From CAZZNQ01 sp964655775 (GTDB taxonomy: Bacteria; Planctomycetota; Brocadiia; SM23-32): a stretch of 12,025 bases of DNA. The stretch covers positions 1 through 12,025 of the forward strand of contig CAZZNQ010000110.1 in the NCBI GenBank assembly GCA_964655775.1, in the 5' to 3' direction. The position numbers and the translations under genes were made by a program. Below are positions 7,124 to 12,025 of this stretch, piece by piece (the stretch's first letter is position 1; each line of letters begins with the position of its first letter). The notes beneath the pieces are model-generated. The model worked only from the letters and a program-made list of their open reading frames with translations. It was not told where the DNA came from and searched no databases.

Positions 7124-7440
7124 GCTGGGCTCCCTCGTCAGACCAAACCTCAGGAAAAGGCCCTTAGTACTGCTGTGAAACGACTGTCCGAAGGTATTCC
7201 TTTCGCCCTGAGCTTTCAAGTTGCCGGAGGCGACCAACTGCAACGAGGGAAGACGGTGTGCCGAGGCGTGCAGGAATGCGGGGTGGTATTCGCCGGGGGG
7301 CCTTCGCGAACGGAAGAGTGCCTGGGCCTGACATCTTCCCATCCGGTCTTGCCCGGCCGCTCTTATAGATGGCTTTTTGCCACGTGTGGGGCTATCATCC
7401 GCTGTGGAAAACAGTCGGTCGCACTAAGACAGGAGACGGT
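7124..7440. other. Divergent intergenic region between sulfatase and dehydrogenase genes
   Basis: These 317 bases separate two divergent starts. A minus-strand promoter candidate is listed separately. On the plus strand a TATAGAT at 7364-7370 resembles a -10 box but has no matching -35 at proper distance. I see no RNA gene, strong palindrome or conserved coding segment. Confidence 0.4.
7191..7219 (-). promoter_or_regulatory. Weak candidate promoter for the second sulfatase
   Basis: On the minus strand TTGAAA (7219-7214, 5 of 6 consensus bases), a 17-base spacer and TACCTT (7196-7191, only 3 of 6) stand in register. The leader would be about 60 bases. The poor -10 keeps this tentative. Confidence 0.25.
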
Positions 7441-8196
7441 ATGGAACTCGGAGGCAAAGTGGCGATTGTCACGGGAGCGGGACGCGGGATCGGCAGGGCC
7501 ATCGCGCTGGAACTGGCGCGGCAGGGATGCAAGGTCGTCTGCTGTGCGCGAACCGAAGGCGACATCGAGGAGACTGCTTCCCTCATCCGCCGCGAAGGGG
7601 GAGAGGGCCTTGCCGTGCCGGCGGACGTCGCAGATAGGGACCAGATGAATCGTCTGGTCGAGCGCACGGTCGAGGAGTTCGGCCCGGTGGACATACTCGT
7701 TAACAACGCCGCCCGGATCCCGGTTATCAGCGGCCTTTGGGAGGTGGACCCGGACCTGTGGTGGGACGAGGTGACCGTGAATCTGCGCGGGCCTATGCTC
7801 GGCATTCGCGCCGTCCTGCCGCAGATGATCGAGCGGGACGAGGGCGTGATCATCAACATGGCCGGCGGCAGCAACATCCCCGGCCGGACCAGCTACTGCT
7901 GCTCGAAGGTCGCCGTCGGTAGGCTGACGGCGCTCCTCGCCCGGGAGCTGGAGTCGATCGGCTCTTCGGTAATCGTTTTGCAGATGGGGCCGGGCCTGGT
8001 GAGGACCAGACGAACGCGCGAGGAAGCCGAGACGCCGCAGGGCGTGAAGTGGAACCCCGGCACGAAGCGGGCTTTCGAGCAGGGCCTGGACAGGCCTCCC
8101 GACGATTGTGCAAAGGCGATAGTGAAGCTGCTGAAGAACGCCCGCCCGGAGATGAGCGGGCAGACCTTCTCGGCACAGGACGTGCTGCAGGAGTAG
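7441..8196 (+). CDS. Short-chain dehydrogenase/reductase with atypical active-site loop
   Basis: A 251-residue classical-length SDR, a cytosolic NAD(P)-dependent oxidoreductase. The start is ATG 7441 with AGGAGA four bases upstream. The Rossmann motif TGAGRGIG lies at residues 11-18, Asp62 (PADVAD) and NNAA (88-91) hold the adenine and nicotinamide side, Asn114 is the structural catalytic Asn, and YCCSK (152-156) is the YxxxK motif. The catalytic-Ser loop is unusual. Where classical members read N-I-S-S with a Ser 13 residues before the Tyr, this protein reads INMAGGS. That puts Ala141 at the usual Ser position in a loop about three residues shorter, and leaves Ser144 as a possible substitute only eight residues from Tyr152. 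It sits upstream of the CMD-like gene on the same strand. Substrate is unknown; sugar or cyclic alcohol oxidation is possible. Confidence 0.94.
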   Translation: MELGGKVAIVTGAGRGIGRAIALELARQGCKVVCCARTEGDIEETASLIRREGGEGLAVPADVADRDQMNRLVERTVEEFGPVDILVNNAARIPVISGLWEVDPDLWWDEVTVNLRGPMLGIRAVLPQMIERDEGVIINMAGGSNIPGRTSYCCSKVAVGRLTALLARELESIGSSVIVLQMGPGLVRTRRTREEAETPQGVKWNPGTKRAFEQGLDRPPDDCAKAIVKLLKNARPEMSGQTFSAQDVLQE

Positions 8197-8250
8197 ACTG
8201 GCCAACTCCAGTGGCCCGGCCGGTCCTCGCGCCGCGACAGCGGGATGGTT

Positions 8251-8275
8251 GCCCCTCGGGCGGGGCCCTCGCCCC
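8251..8275 (+). other. Mutually exclusive GC hairpins in the intergenic leader
   Basis: GCCCC (8251-8255), GGGGC (8262-8266) and GCCCC (8271-8275) can form either of two five-base-pair stems sharing the middle arm, between the dehydrogenase stop and the next gene. No T-run and no leader peptide are seen. In DNA this GC-rich it may well be chance. Confidence 0.2.
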
Positions 8276-8330
8276 GGCAGACCGGTAGTGGCTGTTCCGA
8301 TAAACGTGGTCTTGAGCGGAGGAGACGACT

Positions 8331-8627
8331 ATGGCGCGACCGCAGTGGATGGATGTGGCGGAGAAGGCGGATCCGGAGCTGCTGCATCGCTCGCAGGAGG
8401 TTCGTCAGTTCTGTATGGGAGAAGGCGCTTTGCCGGCAAGGTTCAAGACGCTGATGGGCGTCTTCGGCGATGCTCTGCTGGCCCACCCGGCGGGCGTGAA
8501 AGCGCTGGCGAATCAGGCACGCGAACAGGGCGCATCCGAGCAGGAGATCGCCGAGACGGTGCGCATGGCCTTCATGTGGGGCGGTCTGCCGGCCCTGGTG
8601 ACGGCCGTTGAGGCCCTGAGGGATTGA
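8331..8627 (+). CDS. Carboxymuconolactone-decarboxylase/AhpD-like small protein lacking catalytic cysteines
   Basis: A 98-residue all-helical protein with a good GGAGGAG ribosome site six bases before ATG. The pattern LPARFKTLMGVFGDALLAHP, then QGASEQEIAETVRMAFMWGGLPAL, follows the CMD/AhpD fold (typically a KELI helix, then CxxCxxxH, then AGATxEEIxExL, then GGxPA). Aligning on the GAS/EEIAE block puts His52 and Gly55 at the two redox Cys positions and Leu59 at the catalytic His. The CxxC(x3)H disulfide-reductase or peroxidase site is therefore gone. The only Cys is Cys28, outside the usual site. A structural, binding or different catalytic role is more likely than AhpD-type peroxidase activity. 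It lies 134 bases after the dehydrogenase gene on the same strand, and transcription together is possible but not certain. Confidence 0.82.
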   Translation: MARPQWMDVAEKADPELLHRSQEVRQFCMGEGALPARFKTLMGVFGDALLAHPAGVKALANQAREQGASEQEIAETVRMAFMWGGLPALVTAVEALRD

Positions 8628-8716
8628 GCAGCGGCGGCGCCTCTGCAAGCACTCCGGCAAGCTGCCCGTGGACCGTCCCTGCCCTCGGGCACCCTTGACC
8701 GGATCGCGCGCGCCGG

Positions 8717-8745
8717 TTGCCAGTATGCGGACGTCGTGCTACCTT
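8717..8745 (+). promoter_or_regulatory. Weak candidate promoter before the membrane-protein gene
   Basis: TTGCCA (8717-8722, 5 of 6 consensus bases), a 17-base spacer and TACCTT (8740-8745, 3 of 6) are in register. The start point would be only a few bases before ATG 8756, so it would fit a start at 8784 or 8802 better. Confidence 0.25.
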
Positions 8746-8755
8746 GTGGTCCGCA

Positions 8756-8845
8756 ATGGTGAAGATGGCCTACCGTTTCCACTGTGGGAGCTGCGGGAAG
8801 CATGGGACGCGACCTGGCGATTGTAGCGGCCGTTGCAGCGGTTGA
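8756..8845 (+). other. Short Cys-rich open frame overlapping the start of the membrane-protein gene
   Basis: ATG 8756 opens 29 codons ending at TGA 8843-8845. The product begins MVKMAYRFHCGSCGKH and ends in a DCSGRCSG segment, giving CxxC and CxxxC pairs. YRFHCGSCGK strongly resembles the first knuckle of zinc-ribbon domains that often precede membrane helices in bacteria of this kind. It is one base out of phase with the membrane-protein frame, so it may be that protein's real N-terminus broken by a single frameshift, or a chance frame. No good Shine-Dalgarno precedes it. Confidence 0.3.
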
Positions 8846-9338
8846 AATCCTGCTTTGGGTGAGTTGGGCGCCATTCTACTTCCGCTTCGGCATTCCCGTG
8901 TTCAGCAGGACGTTTGCCTTCAGGGATACCGGCGACGTGTTGATCCACCCCGACGAGCTTTCCCAGAGCTTCGCTGACAAGCTCGGGCCGTCGTTGCTGT
9001 TTCATGCGATAGGCGTGGACGCCATCGCCTTCCGCGAGAAGCTGCTGGAGTTCTCGTTCGTCCGCTACACGCCGGTGATGCATGGGCTCATCCGTTTCAA
9101 TGAAATCGCCGGAACAGTCACGATCCGTGGCCAGGCGAACGTATGGCCTCTTTGCTTCGCTGCAGTGTTCGTCCGCTGGTCCGTGGCAGATGGTCTGAAT
9201 GAATTCGACTGGGAGTTGTTGATGGTGATGGCTGTGGTGCTCATTGGCTGCTACGTCATCCAGGCGCTGCGCTTCAACCGCGTGTACAGAGCGCTGAAGA
9301 AGAGGATTGGCCCTCGGCCCGGCGGACGGAGCAGTTGA
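8802..9338 (+). CDS. Small membrane protein of unknown function
   Basis: A protein of 178 residues from ATG 8802, or 184 if GTG 8784 is used. GGGAG at 8786-8790 lies 11 bases before 8802, a loose spacing, and 8784 has no ribosome site. Residues 5-22 (LAIVAAVAAVEILLWVSW) form a clear first transmembrane helix, and a second lies near the C-terminus (LLMVMAVVLIGCYVIQAL, about 138-155), followed by a basic tail. A weaker hydrophobic stretch, VWPLCFAAVFVRWSV, lies between. The 90-residue segment after the first helix is soluble-looking, with a SFADKLGPSLLFHAIGVDAIAFREKLLEFSF stretch split among helices and strands. I recognise no family. A short hairpin follows the stop. The start is uncertain because of the zinc-ribbon-like frame just upstream. 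Confidence 0.72.
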   Translation: MGRDLAIVAAVAAVEILLWVSWAPFYFRFGIPVFSRTFAFRDTGDVLIHPDELSQSFADKLGPSLLFHAIGVDAIAFREKLLEFSFVRYTPVMHGLIRFNEIAGTVTIRGQANVWPLCFAAVFVRWSVADGLNEFDWELLMVMAVVLIGCYVIQALRFNRVYRALKKRIGPRPGGRSS

Positions 9339-9344
9339 CCGGCT

Positions 9345-9359
9345 GCAGCCAGGGGCTGC
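9345..9359 (+). terminator. Short perfect hairpin after the membrane-protein gene
   Basis: GCAGCC (9345-9350) and GGCTGC (9354-9359) form a six-base-pair stem with a three-base loop, six bases after the stop at 9338. No T-run follows, so it is at best a weak or factor-assisted terminator. Confidence 0.3.
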
Positions 9360-9438
9360 GTGGCGGGAGACCGTCCTTAAGATCCGTTGTCGCTGCCGCT
9401 GAGGGCGTTCAGGCCGCCGGGAACAGAGGGGTGTTGCG

Positions 9439-10362
9439 ATGCTGAAGCTGAGTCAAGAGATGCAGGGGAAAGCGAAAGCCTTCCTGCGTGCGAAGGCTCG
9501 CCCGCTGGAGCAGGCGCGGCATGCGTTCCACTTTGAGACCGCTTGCGCAGCGGAGGTGCTGGAGCAGCTTGGGGCATACCAGAACCTCGACGGCGGTTTC
9601 GGGCACGCTCTGGAGCCGGACCTCCGGATGCCCGACTCATCCGCCGTGGCAACGTCTGTCGGACTGCAGATCCTCCGGGAGGTAGGCGCATCGTCCGAGG
9701 AGGAGATCGTCCAGCGAGCCGTGAGTTACCTGCTGGACACCTATGATGAGAGTGCCCGTGTCTGGGCCATCATTCCTCCCGAGGCAAACGACCATCCCCA
9801 CGCCGGGTGGTGGACGTACACTGACTCGAATGCCGGGGATTGGGGCGGGTACCTTGCGAACCCCCGCGCGGAGATCGTTGGGTATCTCTGGCAGTATGGG
9901 TCACTCGTGCCGGATGGCATGGCCGCGGAGCTGACGGCCGCCGTGCTGGCCGATCTGGAGACCCGGTCGGACGAGATCGAGATGCACGAGGCCCTTTGCG
10001 TCGTGAGGCTTGCCGAGACCCGGGAGCTTCCTTCGGCCGACAGAACCAGGCTGCTGCACCTGCTCCGGCCGGTCTTGCGGCGGCTTGTGGTAACGAGTCC
10101 GGACGGCTGGGCGCGCTACGGGCTGCAGCCGGTGGACGTCGTTGGCACGCCGGAGAGCCCCTTGGCAAGCGGCATGGGGGAGGCGCTGGCGCGCAACCTT
10201 GACTACGTAATCGCGGCCCAGACACCGGACGGGTCGTGGCGTCCGACGTGGTCCTGGGGAGATGCCTATCCGGAGGACTGGGCGCTTGCCGAGGTGGAGG
10301 CGTCCGGCATAGTAACGCTCCGTGCCCTTCTGACGCTCCGCGCCCACGGGCGCCTGGCCTGA
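9439..10362 (+). CDS. Terpenoid-cyclase/prenyltransferase-like alpha-toroid protein
   Basis: A 307-residue protein without a signal peptide, starting at ATG 9439 seven bases after AGAGGGG. YQNLDGGFGHALEPDLRMPDSS, split here as residues 47-55 and 56-68, is the hallmark of a family annotated as squalene-cyclase or prenyltransferase-repeat proteins. A second repeat-type motif, QTPDGSWRPTWSWG (261-274), has the QW pattern. Between them lie paired helices, as in an (alpha/alpha) toroid. At about half the length of squalene-hopene cyclases, and without a DxDD acid motif that I can find, it is unlikely to be a classical triterpene cyclase. WWTYTDSNAGDWGGYLANPRAE and EDW near the C-terminus add acidic and aromatic residues that could line a pocket. 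Neighbours give no functional clue. The family assignment is fairly sure; the function is unknown. Confidence 0.87.
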   Translation: MLKLSQEMQGKAKAFLRAKARPLEQARHAFHFETACAAEVLEQLGAYQNLDGGFGHALEPDLRMPDSSAVATSVGLQILREVGASSEEEIVQRAVSYLLDTYDESARVWAIIPPEANDHPHAGWWTYTDSNAGDWGGYLANPRAEIVGYLWQYGSLVPDGMAAELTAAVLADLETRSDEIEMHEALCVVRLAETRELPSADRTRLLHLLRPVLRRLVVTSPDGWARYGLQPVDVVGTPESPLASGMGEALARNLDYVIAAQTPDGSWRPTWSWGDAYPEDWALAEVEASGIVTLRALLTLRAHGRLA

Positions 10363-10385
10363 CGCTCCGGGCGCCGGGCCAGGCG
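10351..10385. terminator. Nine-base-pair inverted repeat between convergent genes, possible bidirectional terminator
   Basis: CGCCTGGCC (10351-10359) and GGCCAGGCG (10377-10385) are perfect reverse complements around a 17-base loop that itself contains the palindrome GGCGCC. The left arm is inside the last codons of the toroid gene and the stop is in the loop. No T-run on either side makes intrinsic termination uncertain. The convergent position supports the reading. Confidence 0.42.
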
Positions 10386-10464
10386 TTGCATTCCATGGGT
10401 GCGGCCGTCATGGTGTCAGGGCAAACGCCCCCGGCTCCGCCAGAAGGGCGCCTGCGCCGCCACG

Positions 10465-11790
10465 TCAGCCCGGCGCTTCCACAGCCCGTTCCAGGTGGCT
10501 TGCGACCGACTCCAGGCAGTCGCGCACCGGCTTCAGCACCTCGTCGATGTGTTGCCTCTGGCGGTCCGGATCGCCCATGAACGCTCCGTAGCTCGCCGGG
10601 CCGTCGTCCGCCAGCGCCGGCTGCAGCAGTTCGGTGATGCGCCCGTACTGGTCGGCCGCCTGGCCAAGTTCGCCTGCCGAAGGGACCGGTGCCTCGGCGG
10701 CCATGCGGCGGAGACACCTTGCGGCTGCTCTGGCGCCCTCAAACGTCGGCATCGCCGTCTGCCGGGCATGCTGGGCGCTGTGATCCTGCCCCTGCCACTG
10801 CTCCCGGTCGAACGGGACGTTTCCCATCGCCTCAATCCACGCGTCCATCGCAGAGATACCGAAGACAACCTTGCGCTCGCCCGGCCCGAAGACCGGCGGC
10901 GCGGATCGGATGCGTTGGACGATCCTCTGCAATAGGAAGAGCGCGACATCGGTCTCCGGCGCAGGCGAGCCGGTTGGCCGGAGTACCCAGCCGTCCCGCA
11001 CGTGGGTGATCAGGTTGTCCGTCCGGCCGTTGACGCCAGCCCCCAGGATCGTGCCGTCATGCCGGGATTCAGTCACCACGCCCCAGTCGCGCCATGTGAG
11101 CCCCGGCGCGCCGGCCCACTCCCCGCAGGAAACAACTATCTCCCCCGCCTGGATGGCATGGCCGAGGTAGTCGGCGGCCGGCACCGCATAGTACCGCCGC
11201 AGCCACTCCACGGCGTCGGCCTCGGCCTCCGGCATGGGGGGGATATCTGAGAGCACGTGTGGGTCCGACAAGGACCGGACGGAAGCACCATGGGCCATCG
11301 CGATCAGGTCCAAGCAGCGGTCGCGTCCCTGGCATTGCCAGTGTCCGCGGGTCGGTTCCTCCGGCCGGATGTCCGGCGCGAAGGGATTTGTTGAGAGCTC
11401 ATAGACCCGCCCGTAATCCGCCGGACGCCCGAGCGCATGCAGCGCGGCGGTGACCGCCAGTGATAAGGTGTCCTGCCGGTCGGCGTCGCCGCGGAAATGA
11501 AGGGAGCTGCGACGTGGGTCACGGAAGACTACCTGGCTCTCGACGCTGCGGACGTGATCCAGAAGCTCCTTCCAGCTTCGGAACCCGTACTCGATCGCCA
11601 GAGCCAACTGACCTTCGTGGAGGGCAACCCGGGCGGAGAGAATCTCCCGCTCGGAGGCCGAAGTGAAACGCCGGAGTCGGCGCAAGACCGGACAAGACGA
11701 GGCATCGCCCGTCCGCTGGGAGCGGATCAGGTCCTTCGCCTCTTCCCTGAGGTAACGAAGACTGGGACGACGCGGAAGGGAACGAGTCAT
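10465..11790 (-). CDS. Two-module protein: N-terminal helical domain plus BtrH/C39-peptidase-like core
   Basis: A 441-residue protein starting at ATG 11790 with AGGAAGG upstream. Residues 5-80, from LPRRPSLRYLREEAKDLIRS to EYGFRSWKELLDHV, match a helical module that usually sits before ankyrin repeats or other domains. Residues about 95-440 resemble the family of butirosin protein BtrH and DUF4872-type C39-like peptidases. TLSLAVTAALHALG (108-121) aligns with the helix that carries the catalytic Cys in peptidase relatives. RDWGVVTESRHDGTILGAGV (234-253) is the core strand pair, and FGISAMDAWIEAM (310-322) with a following helical bundle is typical of the C-terminal part. At the nucleophile position I see Ser/Thr rather than Cys, so peptidase activity is doubtful. 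BtrH itself is an acyltransferase, another possible activity. No signal peptide; cytosolic. It converges on the toroid gene. Confidence 0.85.
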   Translation of the reverse strand: MTRSLPRRPSLRYLREEAKDLIRSQRTGDASSCPVLRRLRRFTSASEREILSARVALHEGQLALAIEYGFRSWKELLDHVRSVESQVVFRDPRRSSLHFRGDADRQDTLSLAVTAALHALGRPADYGRVYELSTNPFAPDIRPEEPTRGHWQCQGRDRCLDLIAMAHGASVRSLSDPHVLSDIPPMPEAEADAVEWLRRYYAVPAADYLGHAIQAGEIVVSCGEWAGAPGLTWRDWGVVTESRHDGTILGAGVNGRTDNLITHVRDGWVLRPTGSPAPETDVALFLLQRIVQRIRSAPPVFGPGERKVVFGISAMDAWIEAMGNVPFDREQWQGQDHSAQHARQTAMPTFEGARAAARCLRRMAAEAPVPSAGELGQAADQYGRITELLQPALADDGPASYGAFMGDPDRQRQHIDEVLKPVRDCLESVASHLERAVEAPG

Positions 11791-11921
11791 ACTAACCTTC
11801 CTTTCCTACTGCGCCCGCGGCCTGCTCGGTCGGGCAGAAAAGAAGGTTGTGGACCGTCGTTGCACATCGGGTGGATTCGATCCTTACCGCAGGCCGGGAG
11901 GCGCCCCGAAACGCCAACGGA
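11791..11921 (-). other. Long 5' leader of the BtrH-like gene
   Basis: If the promoter at 11922-11951 is real, the transcript carries a leader of roughly 125 bases. It holds the AGGAAGG ribosome site just before the start and an imperfect stem made by CTGCCCG (11838-11832) and a CGGGCGCAG segment (11818-11810). I recognise no riboswitch class and no leader peptide. Confidence 0.3.
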
Positions 11922-11951
11922 AGCATAGCGCAACGGCCTGCTGGGTGTCAA
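11922..11951 (-). promoter_or_regulatory. Strong candidate sigma-70-type promoter for the BtrH-like gene
   Basis: On the minus strand TTGACA (11951-11946, all 6 consensus bases), an 18-base spacer and TATGCT (11927-11922, 4 of 6) are in register. This is the closest match to consensus among the candidates listed in this window. Nothing recognisable lies between it and the right edge. Confidence 0.5.
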
Positions 11952-12025
11952 GGTTCTTCATCGCAGCCCGAGGGATGTCCTGGGTTGATGCTGACCCCTG
12001 GGTGGGGGCGAAGCTTCCGCGACTG

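Noticed and set aside
7364..7370. TATAGAT as a -10 box for the dehydrogenase gene
   Set aside because: No acceptable -35 element lies 16-18 bases upstream; the TTGCCC nearby is too close.
8680..8691. TGCCC/GGGCA hairpin after the CMD-like gene as a terminator
   Set aside because: The loop is only two bases, the stem is short, and no T-run follows.
11871..11883. GTGGATTCGATCC, resembling a tRNA T-arm
   Set aside because: The stem does not have five proper pairs around a TTCRANY loop, and no acceptor stem, anticodon arm or D-arm can be built around it on either strand.
1..12025. CRISPR array, insertion sequence ends, attachment-site repeats or rRNA/tRNA genes
   Set aside because: I saw no regularly spaced repeats, no transposase, no paired terminal inverted repeats and no RNA-gene signature. 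Short GGCCTGCT copies at 11819-11826 and 11935-11942 are too short to mean anything in GC-rich DNA.

Overview
The window is GC-rich bacterial DNA with 10 protein genes, one of them cut by the left edge, plus one gene fossil. Gene content suggests an uncultured heterotroph of the planctomycete-like or Armatimonadota-like kind. The clues are two type I sulfatases, one with a C-terminal beta-sandwich common in planctomycete sulfatases, a decayed tyrosine-recombinase segment of a type I associate with planctomycetes, and an N-terminal helical module frequent in Armatimonadota, Acidobacteriota and Planctomycetota. This placement rests on recalled family resemblance. There is no rRNA or other phylogenetic marker in the window.

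Layout. 1-239 (-): N-terminus of a secreted protein. 240-601: divergent intergenic region with one good promoter candidate in each direction and, on the minus strand at 396-533, the integrase fossil. 602-2206 (+): sulfatase related to heparan N-sulfatases. 2539-5747 (+): a likely operon of a secreted helical-toroid protein, an aldo/keto reductase and an EamA-type transporter. 5774-7123 (-): second sulfatase, converging on the transporter. 7441-8627 (+): a short-chain dehydrogenase, then a small carboxymuconolactone-decarboxylase-like protein that has lost its catalytic residues. 8802-9338 (+): small membrane protein of unknown function, with a Cys-rich short ORF over its start. 9439-10362 (+): single-domain terpenoid-cyclase-like toroid protein. 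10465-11790 (-): large two-module protein with a BtrH/C39-peptidase-like core and a promoter candidate near consensus. 11952-12025: nothing recognised.

How the genes may work together (inference). The left two thirds read like an accessory locus for sulfated carbohydrate. The toroid protein would act on glycan outside the membrane, the sulfatases would remove sulfate, the aldo/keto reductase and dehydrogenase would oxidise or reduce released sugars, and the EamA protein would move a small metabolite. No SusC/SusD pair, recognisable glycoside hydrolase, sulfatase-maturating enzyme or regulator lies in the window, so the substrate cannot be named. The right third (8331 onward) has no evident link to this theme and consists mostly of uncharacterised or degenerate-enzyme families.

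Most starts were chosen by Shine-Dalgarno position and several differ from the longest open frame. Long open frames antisense to these genes are treated as high-GC artefacts.
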